Shown here: positions 33,663 to 42,314 of the stretch, piece by piece
How the letters are laid out: every line of letters starts with the position of its first letter
Position numbering within the stretch: position 1 is the first letter of the stretch
NCBI RefSeq assembly: GCF_000337555.1
Contig: NZ_AOIO01000003.1
Span: forward strand, 59,636-114,821
DNA from: Natrialba asiatica DSM 12278
GTDB taxonomy: Archaea; Halobacteriota; Halobacteria; Halobacteriales; Natrialbaceae
DNA: 55,186 bases
Reading direction: 5' to 3'
Notes under the pieces: generated by a model
Seen by the model: only the letters and a program-made list of their open reading frames with translations
Databases searched by the model: none
What the model was told of the DNA's origin: nothing
Program-made: the position numbers and the translations under genes

Positions 33663-35180
33663 TGAACTCGTATGAAAACGGCGGTCCGTCCGTTGAGGTT
33701 GCGAAATTACGTCTCGATGCGGTTTCAGAGCGATCCGTCGAATCGATGCGGGAACGCGACAACTGAATCAGTGCTTCGCCGTTCGAAGAGTAGATGTCAA
33801 GAATGCGCGTTGACTCGGCGAATATTGCACCAGGCACTCAATTCTAGTTGCCGCTTCTCTTGGCAGAGATTTCATCAATACCGATCCGCGGTAGCGTCGC
33901 TACCCGCAGAACGCTCCGCGTTCCGCTATCGAGGCGAATCCGAGTTCGCCGACCATTGGAGAGCGAAATCCCTCGAGCGGCCACACGAGAGCACTGCTCC
34001 CGTGGGCGTCGGCGGATCTGGAACACTAGCAGTGAACCGATGTACAGAGTCCATATTAGTGAGTGAGAGCGGTTTATGCCGACCAAGCGGAGAAGAGCGT
34101 GTATCGTCGGAGCGGACAACCGGTCGCGTGTAACCGGACGGCGGAGATTACTCTTCGCTCACGTACCCCCAGATCAACGGATTCCGCCGCGTCGAACTCA
34201 CTGAGAAGGTCTGCGAGCAGCATAGCCAAACTACCGCCCCCACCTGCTCGCTTCTCAAACTGGCCGACATAGACGGTGCCGTACCCACTAGTAGGAATTC
34301 ATCTCGGGGCGATTGTATTGTGTATATCGAGCAAGAGTGGTCGCTAGATAAGCTGTCGGTACCCAATCACTACGCGTACAACCCGCGATTCGTGCCGAGA
34401 GATATCGATCCCGGTGAATTCGATACGCGGGGCCGTCTCGCGTGGTTTGCTCCCGTCGACATGGGAATATCCACGCCAAACCTCCACCACTTCTCCATCA
34501 CCGAAGACTGCACCTCAACTGCCTACCGAGTCACGTGGGACGCAGGTACTGGAGTTCACATTCCTCTCACCCTGATTCCGGTATTGCCGGAACGATTTTT
34601 CCGCTCTTGAACGCTGGTTCTGGGCTGTCTTCCGAAATAGCACTGCTGAGTGCGTTGTACCACCTCTTTAGGGAGAGCAAACTGTCCGCCCAGTGGATTA
34701 CAAATGTACCTCTGTAAATACAGCCGTGCCATACTGAAGAGAAACGTTTGTCGTGGTAGAGTGCGCGGTCAGGTCCCCGGCTACCGTTCGATAGTGGCGA
34801 TAGTGGTTGTCCCGAGAGTTCCCCGGATCGGAACGGGTCGTGATCGATTCTGAACTGCCTTTAGAGCAGATTCGGATCGCGAAATCACGGCCGTCGCGGG
34901 CCGGCCATTCGATCACGGGTGGCGTGGCCTCTCTCTTTCAGTACAGTCGATTCGATTAATTCGGGACGAGGGCCCTCAGTGGATACCGAGCTGCTCTTTC
35001 GCTGATCTTTCCGGTATTATCGGATGAATTGGTGCAAGTCGCTTCTCCGGCAGGAATTTTTGCCGGTTGCGTGTCCAAATGTGGCTCACGGTAGTTCTCT
35101 ATCGTCGTAATTATCAGCTCATTGAATTAAAAGGTGCATGGCAGAACCGTTGCGTTGAACTCCGAGTGGTCTTCTGGCTA

Positions 35181-35203
35181 CGTTTCCGCCATTGCCGGAA
35201 ACG
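35181..35203 (-). terminator. Hairpin downstream of rhaM
   Basis: CGTTTCCG (35181-35188) and CGGAAACG (35196-35203) form a perfect 8-bp stem with a 7-nt loop, starting 16 bp beyond the rhaM stop. There is no T-run after it, so a terminator role is uncertain. Confidence 0.3.
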
Positions 35204-35219
35204 GATTGCTTCGCAGGGG

Positions 35220-35522
35220 TTAGATCATTCGGTACACTTCGTCCAGCCACGATTCGTCATCGTCGGCAAGAATCGGTTCCATAACCGCATCCCAGTCGGC
35301 TTGGGCGTCGCTTTCGGCCATAATATCGCGGATCGCCTCGGTATTTTCGACTTCCATGTATCCGAAGACGTGGCCATCCTTTTCGAAGACACTGTAGGTC
35401 TCCACTCCGGCATCAGATTCGAGGTACGCCGATTCGAGCGCATCAGGAACGGCCGCGTGTTCGTCTCGATACGCCCCTCGTTTTCCGTCCTCGATTCGGA
35501 GGTGAAACGCAATTCGCTCCAT
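35220..35522 (-). CDS. rhaM: L-rhamnose mutarotase
   Basis: A 100-residue protein matching the RhaM family in length and layout: MERIAFHLRIEDGKRGAYRD at the start, EHAAVPDAL with His22 at the position of the catalytic histidine, SVFEKDGHVFGYMEVE in the middle, and DWDAVMEPIL near the end. It interconverts alpha- and beta-L-rhamnose in the cytoplasm and so supplies the anomer needed by the next enzyme. It is divergent from the lactonase gene at 35579, from one AT-rich promoter region. It marks the start of the rhamnose locus. Confidence 0.9.
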   Translation of the reverse strand: MERIAFHLRIEDGKRGAYRDEHAAVPDALESAYLESDAGVETYSVFEKDGHVFGYMEVENTEAIRDIMAESDAQADWDAVMEPILADDDESWLDEVYRMI

Positions 35523-35543
35523 CGAGTCCCGTTTCGACAGGGG

Positions 35544-35552
35544 CTAATTTAG
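35544..35552. promoter_or_regulatory. Palindromic TATA-like box shared by rhaM and the lactonase
   Basis: CTAATTTAG reads nearly the same on both strands. It is about 26 bp from the rhaM ATG (35522) and about 31 bp from the lactonase ATG (35579), so it could serve both divergent leaderless genes. Confidence 0.45.
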
Positions 35553-35578
35553 TTCTTCTGTCGGGAACGTTTACTACG

Positions 35579-36469
35579 ATGACCGCACAATGGGGGCGTA
35601 TGATTGATACACACACTCATGCATGGGGGAAAGCGAGCGAGGAACATCCCTGGGTGAACGCAGCGGTACTGGACCTCGTCGACGAGTTCACCGTCCACAC
35701 GGTCTACACGGCTGACCGGCTGTTGGCAGACATGGATCGGAACGGGATCGACGAAGCCGTTCTCGTCGGCTATCCGATCTGCGAGTGGACCGACAACTGG
35801 TACACCCTGCAAGTCGCCGAGGCGTACGACAGGTTGTACGGGATCGTCATGCTCGATCCGTTCGCCGAGGGTGCTGCCGATCAGCTTCGACGGTGCATGG
35901 AGACGGACGGCATCCTCGGCTTCCGCCTCGGGGCGGCCTGCCCCGCCGATCAGATGTGGGAGACGTTCGACCCCGGCGTCACCTGGCTCCGGGACGCCAT
36001 CGCGGAGACCGAGTTCTGGCAGGCTGCCGTCGAGACGGATGCCACCGTTCAACTCCTCTGCGATCACGGGCAGTTAGATCAGGCGCTCGAACTCGTCGAT
36101 CGGTATCCCGGACTCGCGTATCTGTTCGATCACTTCGCGCACGCGGGGCCGGAGACGCCGACCGACGAGGGAACGTTCGCACAGTTCGCTGAACTCGCGG
36201 CGTACGACACCGTCGCCGTGAAAGTCTCGGAGATTCCCCACATGTCGGAGACGACGTTCCCGTACGCGGATATGCACGATCACGTCCGGTGGTTCCTCGA
36301 GACGTTCGGCCGCGAGCGCGTCATCTGGGGATCGGATTATCCGAACGTGAGCGACGTTGCGAGCTATCCCGAGGCCCGTCACTGGCTCCGACAGGTTGAC
36401 TCGCTCTCGGAGGGGGATCGCGCCTGGCTAACCGGGAGGGCATTTCGGCGTCACGTCGGGCTTGACTGA
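35579..36469 (+). CDS. Amidohydrolase-family lactonase, probable L-rhamnono-lactonase
   Basis: A 296-residue TIM-barrel hydrolase of the amidohydrolase 2 group (COG3618). Seen: the HxH pair in MIDTHTHAWG at 12 and 14, LVGYPICEWTDNWYTLQVAE, the strand LAYLFDHFAHAGPETP near 182-196, KVSEIPHMSETTFPY and the late metal ligand Asp in VIWGSDYPNVSD. COG3618 contains sugar-acid lactonases such as L-rhamnono- and L-fucono-lactonase, which open the lactone made by the sugar dehydrogenase. The divergent rhaM makes rhamnonolactone the best substrate. A later ATG at 35600 (MIDTHTHAW) with a TTTAC box 28 bp upstream is an alternative start. Confidence 0.85.
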   Translation: MTAQWGRMIDTHTHAWGKASEEHPWVNAAVLDLVDEFTVHTVYTADRLLADMDRNGIDEAVLVGYPICEWTDNWYTLQVAEAYDRLYGIVMLDPFAEGAADQLRRCMETDGILGFRLGAACPADQMWETFDPGVTWLRDAIAETEFWQAAVETDATVQLLCDHGQLDQALELVDRYPGLAYLFDHFAHAGPETPTDEGTFAQFAELAAYDTVAVKVSEIPHMSETTFPYADMHDHVRWFLETFGRERVIWGSDYPNVSDVASYPEARHWLRQVDSLSEGDRAWLTGRAFRRHVGLD

Positions 36470-36588
36470 CGTCCGTGGACTGTTTGAGCCGATTATCTAC
36501 CGGTCGCCAAAACGAACACCCGGTCCGACCGGTGATACTCGCTCGGACTCCCCGATCGACTGTTCTGGGTGACACTCTCTTCCAAACC

Positions 36589-36597
36589 TTTATTAAT
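36589..36597 (+). promoter_or_regulatory. TATA box deciding the GntP start
   Basis: TTTATTAAT, centred about 30 bp before the ATG at 36623. In-frame upstream starts at 36569 and 36599 lie before or inside this box and would not be on a transcript from it. Confidence 0.55.
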
Positions 36598-36622
36598 GAT
36601 GTACTTGAATCTCCGCGCTACC

Positions 36623-37948
36623 ATGGTCGGCGCAACCGTACTAGCCGCGAATATCGGTATCGCAGTCGCAATCGTCCTCTCGCTAATCATCGCCCTCGAT
36701 ATCAATCCCGCCGTCTCGCTGATCGTGGGTGCGTTGTACATGGGTATCGCATCCGGACTGGGGCTCAACGAAACGGTTGCGAGCATCGGCGAAGGATTCG
36801 GGGAACTCATGCAAGGGATCGGCATTCCGATTATCTTCGGCATCATGATCGGCATGTTACTCGCGCGGTGCGGTGGTGCCACGCAAATAGCGACCACGCT
36901 TACCGACGCGGTGCCGTCGCGATACGTTCCGTACGCGCTCGGACTGTCCGGTGCGATCGTCGCGGTCCCGGTGTTCTTTGACGTCGCGTTTCTGGTATTG
37001 ATACCGATGGTCATCGCGCTCTGGCAGGAGACCGAACACTCCTATCCGGTCGTCGTCGGCTCGCTCGTCATCGGTGCGGCCGGAGCGCACACGTTCGTTC
37101 CGCCGACGCCGAACCCGCTCGCCGCGCCGGAACTGCTCGAGTTCGGAATCGGCGAGATGATGGTCGCCGGACTGGTGGTCGGGTTCCCTGCGGTCGCGCT
37201 CTCGATAGCCGTCTACGGTCGCGTCGTCTCCCGTCTCTGGGACAGCGAGGAAGATATCGCGGATATCCCGTTCGACGAGGCGGACGAGGAGTGGACCGAC
37301 CGGCCCTCGTTCATCGCGTCGGTGCTGCCGATAGCAGCGCCCATCTTCCTCATCCTCCTGCAAACGACGACGGAGGCCGTGACCGGCGAGCCGAACGTCT
37401 ACCTCGACTTCCTGGGAAGCCGTATCATCGCCTTGCTCGTCGGACTACTCGTCGCGATCGTCGTGTACGTTCGATCCGTCGGGCGCGACGAACTGTCCGA
37501 CGCGTTCTCCGAGGCGACCCGGCCGGCCGGACTCGTGCTGACGATCACCGGTGCCGGCGGGGCGTTCGGATTCGTCATTCAAGAGACCGAAGCGGCCGAC
37601 GCGCTCGTGGACCTGATCGGCGTCAGCGGAGACGGCATCGTCATCGTGTTGCTGGCCTTCCTGATCGGGCTCGTTATGCGCGTCTCGCAGGGTTCCGGAA
37701 CCGTGGCGGGCATCACCGCGATGACGATCATGGCCGGCGTCGAGACGAGCGTCGCGGGATCGGCGATCGCGCTCGCGGCGCTCTCGGGCGGCATGAGCAT
37801 CGGGCACATCAACGACAGCGGGTTCTGGGTCGTGACCGAACTCGCGGGGTTCGAAGTGACCGGTGGACTGAAAACCTACACCCTCGGCGAGGCGATCCTC
37901 TCCGTCTTCGGTCTCGTCGGGGCGATCGGGATAGCCGTTCTCGTGTAG
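36623..37948 (+). CDS. GntP family permease (gluconate/organic-acid)
   Basis: A 441-residue membrane protein with about twelve hydrophobic segments. Seen: GLNETVASIGEGFGELMQGIGIPIIFGIMIG near the start (given here only as its core, GFGELMQGIGIPIIFG), PVFFDVAFLVLIPMV, GAAGAHTFVPPTPNPLAAPE near 157-176, and later MRVSQGSGTVAGITA and MSIGHINDSGFWVVTEL, all GntP-family signatures. Members carry gluconate, glycerate or related hydroxyacids with protons. Between a rhamnose lactonase and lactate-oxidising LutC/LutBA it could move L-lactate or an aldonate (inference). It faces the LutBA gene tail-to-tail 43 bp away. Confidence 0.93.
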   Translation: MVGATVLAANIGIAVAIVLSLIIALDINPAVSLIVGALYMGIASGLGLNETVASIGEGFGELMQGIGIPIIFGIMIGMLLARCGGATQIATTLTDAVPSRYVPYALGLSGAIVAVPVFFDVAFLVLIPMVIALWQETEHSYPVVVGSLVIGAAGAHTFVPPTPNPLAAPELLEFGIGEMMVAGLVVGFPAVALSIAVYGRVVSRLWDSEEDIADIPFDEADEEWTDRPSFIASVLPIAAPIFLILLQTTTEAVTGEPNVYLDFLGSRIIALLVGLLVAIVVYVRSVGRDELSDAFSEATRPAGLVLTITGAGGAFGFVIQETEAADALVDLIGVSGDGIVIVLLAFLIGLVMRVSQGSGTVAGITAMTIMAGVETSVAGSAIALAALSGGMSIGHINDSGFWVVTELAGFEVTGGLKTYTLGEAILSVFGLVGAIGIAVLV

Positions 37949-37991
37949 CCGCGGAATCGGACTCGGACAAGTGGACCGAGCGGCGGCGTGC

Positions 37992-40169
37992 TCACTCGAC
38001 CAGTAGTTCGACCGGATGGCGGGGCTGGCGCTCCAGCAACGCGTCGATCTGTTCGAGACAGGAGGTCCCGCTGGCGACGACCGGCCGACCGCGGACGCCG
38101 TCGTCCTGCAGTTGTTCCCGTAACCGCTCGCCGACGTCCATGCTCAGTTCGTAGTAGTCGGATTTGTAACCGAAGCTGCCGGCCATTCCACAACACTCTA
38201 CGTCGGACGTGCTGACATCGTAGCCGCGGTCTTCGAGGACGGCGACAGTGTAGGGTTCCAGCCCGAGGGTGCGCTGCTGACAGTGGCTGTGGTAGGCGAC
38301 TTCGGCGTCGACGTCCGGAAGCGCCGACGTATCGGCACCGTTCTCGAGGAGTCCGTAGACGTACTCGAGCACTTCGTAGCTTCCGTCGGCGAGTTCGGTG
38401 AACGTCGCCTCGTCGAGGAACTTCTCGTACTCCCGCTGGAACATCGCGTAATCGCTCGGTTCGATGACGACGATATCCCGCCCCGCTTCGATGTGGGGAT
38501 TGAGCGTCTCCGCAACGCGGGTTGCGTGGTCCGTCGCCGTCGACACCATTCCCTGGGAGAGCGGCGCGCGGCCGCTAGAGGGAACCGGTGGGACGACGAC
38601 GTCGACGCCGAGCGCCTCGAGAACCTCGACGGCGGCCTTTCCGCGGTCGACTTGGACGTGATTCGTGTAGAGGTCCGGATACAGGACGGCTCGGCGCTCG
38701 GGGTCGGAGACCGTCGACTCGCGGTCGGCGAACCACTCCACGAGCGTCTCCCGTTCGAACGTCGGCAGCTCGCGGCGGGGATCGATGTCCAGCAGTCGGG
38801 CCATGAGCCGTCGAGACAGATCCGCGTCGGCGAACCAATTCGAGAGCGGGGCCGTCGCGCTACCGAGTTTCGCCACCGTCTCGAAGTTTCCGAAGAACCG
38901 CTTTTGCAGCGGTGCCCCCTCGTCCTCCTCGTCGGGCGTCAGCCCGTCGACGAGCCACTCGGCGGGTTCTTCGCGCTCGCGGTTGCGCCGATCCCTGACG
39001 ACGGTATTGATCCACGGGATGTCGATTCCGACCGGACAGGCGTTCACGCAGCGCGTACAGCCGGTACAGAGATCGTTGAACTCGCCGGCTACGTCCAACC
39101 CCTCGATGCCGGCCTCCCAGCCGGTGGCGATGCCGCCCGAGTACGTCTCGCCGCCGAAGGCGTGACCGCCGACGGACTGGAAGTTCGCACACGAGTTCGA
39201 ACAGGCCGAACACCGGATGCAGTAAAGCGTCTCCCGGAGCTGATCGTCCTCGCGCATCGCCAGGCGACCGTTGTCGACGAGCACCAGGTGGAACTCGCGA
39301 TCGGCGTCGAACGCTGAGATCGGCGTCGTATCGTCCGAGAAATCGACGACCGGCGTCTCCAGGGGCGGTGTCAGAAGCGAGACGTAGGACGTGATGTCCT
39401 GGCCGGTGCCGGAGCGGCCGATGAGTTCGATAAACGGGTGGAAGTCGGCGACGGTCGGGACGATTTTCTCGACGCCCGCAACCGCGATGTGTGTGTCCGT
39501 CGCCGCGACGGTCTTTCGCGCGTTGCCCTCGCTCGTGACCAACGCCATCGTTCCCGTCTCGGCCGCGATGAAGTTCGCGCCGGTCAGCCCGACCTCTGCG
39601 TCGAGAATCCGCTCGCCGAGCGTCTCGCGGGCGAAGTGGGTCAGCTCCTGTGCCGTTTCCAACGGCGTTTCGGGATCGAAGCGCTCGTTGAACAGGTCGG
39701 CGATCGCATCGCGAGATTTGTGGATGGCCGGTGCGACGATGTGGGAGGGCGCTTCGTCGGCGATCTGGAGCACCCACTCGCCGAGGTCCGTTTCGACGAC
39801 GTCGACGCCGTCCGCCGCCAGGGCCTCGTTGACGTCGAGTTCTTCGCTGGTCATCGACTTGCTCTTGACGACCCGCTCGGCGTCTCGCTCGTCGGCAACG
39901 GATCGGATGTAGGCGTTTGCGTCGGCCGCGTCGTCAGCGAGGTACACAGTGCCGCCGTTTTCTTCGACGGTTTCAGTTAACTGATCGAGTAACTCGGGAA
40001 GGCGCTCGATGGCATCTTCCTTGGTAGCTCGCGCCTCGCGCTTCAGTTCCTCGTACTCCTCGAGATCGGACACCGATTCGTATCGTCCCTCGTTGAACGC
40101 CTGCGTATTTGTCTCGACGGCCGCTCCTTCGGTCCGCATCAGTTCGCGGAGTTCGTTTGCCGTCGCCAT
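37992..40169 (-). CDS. Fused LutB-LutA L-lactate dehydrogenase subunit (LUD + Fe-S + CCG)
   Basis: A 725-residue fusion. Residues about 70-300 are the LUD domain (LTGANFIAAETGTMALVTSE near 194-213), followed by 4Fe-4S motifs CIRCSACSNSC at 317-327 and CTGCTRCVNACP at 368-379, as in LutB. From about 480 to the end come CCG domains as in LutA, with AYHSHCQQR near 640 and ECCGMAGSFGY near 672. LutABC oxidises L-lactate to pyruvate with electrons entering the respiratory chain; here B and A are one polypeptide in the order B-A. It follows lutC by 2 bp on the minus strand. Its presence in the rhamnose locus makes sense because the diketo-hydrolase route yields L-lactate. Confidence 0.88.
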   Translation of the reverse strand: MATANELRELMRTEGAAVETNTQAFNEGRYESVSDLEEYEELKREARATKEDAIERLPELLDQLTETVEENGGTVYLADDAADANAYIRSVADERDAERVVKSKSMTSEELDVNEALAADGVDVVETDLGEWVLQIADEAPSHIVAPAIHKSRDAIADLFNERFDPETPLETAQELTHFARETLGERILDAEVGLTGANFIAAETGTMALVTSEGNARKTVAATDTHIAVAGVEKIVPTVADFHPFIELIGRSGTGQDITSYVSLLTPPLETPVVDFSDDTTPISAFDADREFHLVLVDNGRLAMREDDQLRETLYCIRCSACSNSCANFQSVGGHAFGGETYSGGIATGWEAGIEGLDVAGEFNDLCTGCTRCVNACPVGIDIPWINTVVRDRRNREREEPAEWLVDGLTPDEEDEGAPLQKRFFGNFETVAKLGSATAPLSNWFADADLSRRLMARLLDIDPRRELPTFERETLVEWFADRESTVSDPERRAVLYPDLYTNHVQVDRGKAAVEVLEALGVDVVVPPVPSSGRAPLSQGMVSTATDHATRVAETLNPHIEAGRDIVVIEPSDYAMFQREYEKFLDEATFTELADGSYEVLEYVYGLLENGADTSALPDVDAEVAYHSHCQQRTLGLEPYTVAVLEDRGYDVSTSDVECCGMAGSFGYKSDYYELSMDVGERLREQLQDDGVRGRPVVASGTSCLEQIDALLERQPRHPVELLVE

Positions 40170-40171
40170 CG

Positions 40172-40690
40172 TTACTCACCGTCCACGATGAGTACGTGGA
40201 CGTCCCGCGGTCCGTGCGCGCCCGTCACGAGCGCACCCATGTCCGCCGTCGCGCTCGGACCGGTCGCGAGGATCACGCTGTGTCCGGTACGGTCGATTTC
40301 GTCGTGAACCGTCTCGATAGCGGTGTCCATATCCGGGACGATATCGGATTCGCGGAGCACGGCGACGTGGCGATCGACGAACAGGCTCACCAGCTCGCTC
40401 GCACGATCCGTCGGTGTCAGCGCCAGCGATCCGTAATCGCCGATACCCAGTTGCGCACCCGTCACGCCGGTCGTCGCTTCGCGCAACGTTGCGGGCGTCG
40501 GGTCGCCGGTCACGCTCGTGTCGGCGAGCGAGAGCGACGGCTCGTCGAACGCCTCTTCGAGCGGAACGCCGACTGCGGGAGGCGTCACCGTCTCGTCGAG
40601 TTGCTCCCGAAACGACGCGGTCTCTACGGACGTTACCGAGACGCCGACGTCCTCCAGCGATGATTCGAACGATGAACGCGCAGTTGCCAT
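40172..40690 (-). CDS. lutC: LutC-like LUD domain protein
   Basis: A 172-residue LUD-domain protein matching LutC/YkgG. Seen: GVTGAQLGIGDYGSLALTP near 94-112, the strand LFVDRHVAVLRESDIV, and the C-terminal SVILATGPSATADMGALV and GAHGPRDVHVLIVDG typical of the fold. It is the small subunit of the L-lactate utilisation complex. First gene of a two-gene operon with LutBA. An AACTAAG box about 28 bp upstream of the ATG may be its promoter. No separate regulator gene adjoins. Confidence 0.9.
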   Translation of the reverse strand: MATARSSFESSLEDVGVSVTSVETASFREQLDETVTPPAVGVPLEEAFDEPSLSLADTSVTGDPTPATLREATTGVTGAQLGIGDYGSLALTPTDRASELVSLFVDRHVAVLRESDIVPDMDTAIETVHDEIDRTGHSVILATGPSATADMGALVTGAHGPRDVHVLIVDGE

Positions 40691-40853
40691 CAGTATGCAT
40701 AGGCTGGGGTGACCTCGTACTTAGTTTTGGTCACCGACGCCGTCGAACAGTGGTGGCCCGTTTCCGGCGAACCGAGCCGTTCGACCATCGGAGCCCGTTT
40801 CAGGCACCGGTACATTTATCACACGGGACGATACATCCTTGTAACAGCGGACC

Positions 40854-42248
40854 ATGATGGATGACAGTATTACACAAGGGCTCGGGAGGCGCCAGTATCT
40901 AACCGGCCTCGGTGCCGCAGCGGCAGCCGGCCTCGCCGGCTGCATGGGAGGGGGCGGTTCGAGCGGATTGGATTTCTGGCTGTTCGGCGGGACGCCGGCC
41001 GAACGGGAGTACATCAGCAGCCACTACAACAACTACGACGGCGATGTCACCTACCAGCACCAGGAGTGGGGACAGAAGTACCAGATCATCGCCTCGTCGG
41101 CGGCGAACAACAACCTTCCCGACGTGATGGCCGGCCAGGCCCAGCAGGTCCCGGACTACGTCGGTGCCGGTGCCATCGAACCGCTCGACGGCGACGCGTT
41201 CGCCGATCAACTGGACGGAATCAACGACATCTTCGTGGAGGCGAACCTCGAGACGCTCCGCTACGCCGACCTGGGCGACTACGACGGTGAACACCAATAC
41301 GCGCTTCCCGGCGGCTACGCCGACATGGGACCGTTCGTCGATATCCGAACTGACTACCTGGAACAGACCAGCTTTGACGAACCACCTCGAACGTGGTCCG
41401 AACTCGTCCAGTTGGCCGAGGAGATGCAAGACATAGACGAGGTCGATTCGGCCGTAACCACCTCCGGAAACGATCAGGGATTGACGGCCGGCTACTTCAT
41501 CGGCTTCGTCTACGCCAACGGCGGCCGGTACTACGACCCCGACTCGCTCGAGGCGACCATCGATCAGCCGGGCTTCGTCGAAGCCGTCGAACTCTACGAA
41601 GAACTCGCGAGCAACGGACTCTTCCCCAGCGCGATTGCCGAGAACGATCACATCGAGGCCGGTCGACGGCTCATCGAGGGCAATTCCGGGATCTTCATCA
41701 CGTACTCGCACGCGAACGCGGTGATGGAGACGATCGACGCCCCGGACGAGTGGTACGACGGTGAAGGCCACACCGTGACGCGCGCGCCGCTGCCGGAGAG
41801 CCCCTCCGGAAACTTCGAACCGCGAGACCTCCTCTTGCAGAACGCCCAAGCGTTCATGCTGGCCAACGGGACCGAGGATTCGGACGAGCGCGAATCCGCC
41901 TTCGAGTTCATCGAGTGGTGGAACAACGAGGACCAGCTCGCGCCGTGGACCGGCGATACCGAGACCGACGTCGGGATCCGCGGGCGGGTTCCCACGCTCC
42001 AGAGCGCGTTCGACGATCCGCCGGAACTCATGCAGACGGAGTTCGGGGACCTGATCACCCTCTACGAGGAGGATGACCTATTCAACAACACCGCGCGATT
42101 CCCGTCGTTCTCCGGGCTCGCCTCGGTCCAGAGCATCGTCAACCGCAACGTGTTGCAGCCGGTGATGCTCGGCGAAGCGACCGCACAGGAGGCTTGTAGC
42201 GACGCGAACGAGCAGGTCCAGGGTGTTATCGACGATGAACTCGCCTGA
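40854..42248 (+). CDS. ABC sugar-binding lipoprotein (family 1), probable rhamnose/oligosaccharide uptake
   Basis: A 464-residue TAT lipoprotein: GRRQYLTGLGAAAAAGLAGC, twin Arg at 12-13 and lipobox cysteine near 30, then a Gly/Ser linker. The body has the extracellular solute-binding family 1 fold: FWLFGGTPAEREYISSHYNN at the start, SSAANNNLPDVMAGQAQQVP, and RTWSELVQLAEEMQD near 178. It captures a sugar outside the cell for the permeases at 42315 and 43241. A TTTATC box lies about 36 bp upstream of the first ATG. The context, with rhamnose enzymes on both sides, indicates L-rhamnose or rhamnose oligosaccharides (inference). A 9-nt repeat series begins at its stop codon. Confidence 0.93.
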   Translation: MMDDSITQGLGRRQYLTGLGAAAAAGLAGCMGGGGSSGLDFWLFGGTPAEREYISSHYNNYDGDVTYQHQEWGQKYQIIASSAANNNLPDVMAGQAQQVPDYVGAGAIEPLDGDAFADQLDGINDIFVEANLETLRYADLGDYDGEHQYALPGGYADMGPFVDIRTDYLEQTSFDEPPRTWSELVQLAEEMQDIDEVDSAVTTSGNDQGLTAGYFIGFVYANGGRYYDPDSLEATIDQPGFVEAVELYEELASNGLFPSAIAENDHIEAGRRLIEGNSGIFITYSHANAVMETIDAPDEWYDGEGHTVTRAPLPESPSGNFEPRDLLLQNAQAFMLANGTEDSDERESAFEFIEWWNNEDQLAPWTGDTETDVGIRGRVPTLQSAFDDPPELMQTEFGDLITLYEEDDLFNNTARFPSFSGLASVQSIVNRNVLQPVMLGEATAQEACSDANEQVQGVIDDELA

Positions 42249-42300
42249 GAGTGCCGAGAGTGCGAAGAGTGCTGAGAGTACGGAGAGCACTGAGAAAGGA
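42247..42300 (+). repeat. Six degenerate 9-nt tandem repeats between ABC genes
   Basis: Starting within the stop codon of the binding-protein gene the sequence is GAGAGTGCC, GAGAGTGCG, AAGAGTGCT, GAGAGTACG, GAGAGCACT, GAGAAAGGA: six 9-nt units, four to eight bases matching the consensus GAGAGTGCN in each. The last units supply the purine-rich AAGGAG ahead of the permease ATG at 42315. It looks like a slippage-expanded stretch, perhaps tuning expression between the abundant binding protein and the permeases. Confidence 0.6.
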
Positions 42301-42314
42301 GTGTGAGAAGTCAC

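Larger units (their letters stand above)
33439..35219. other. Gene-poor region of 1.8 kb with decayed sequences
   Basis: No intact gene is called. A transposase-like tail lies at 33462-33662 (listed). A plus-strand frame from about 34132 to 34610 has no good start but reads PQINGFRRVELTEKVCEQH, then later YAYNPRFVPRDIDPGEFD, GRLAWFAPVDMGISTP and HHFSITEDCTSTAYRVTWD; it looks like a broken or foreign coding sequence that I cannot identify. A 6-bp-arm palindrome TTCCGG-TATTG-CCGGAA lies near 34574-34590. The right edge has the hairpin at 35181-35203. Confidence 0.5.
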
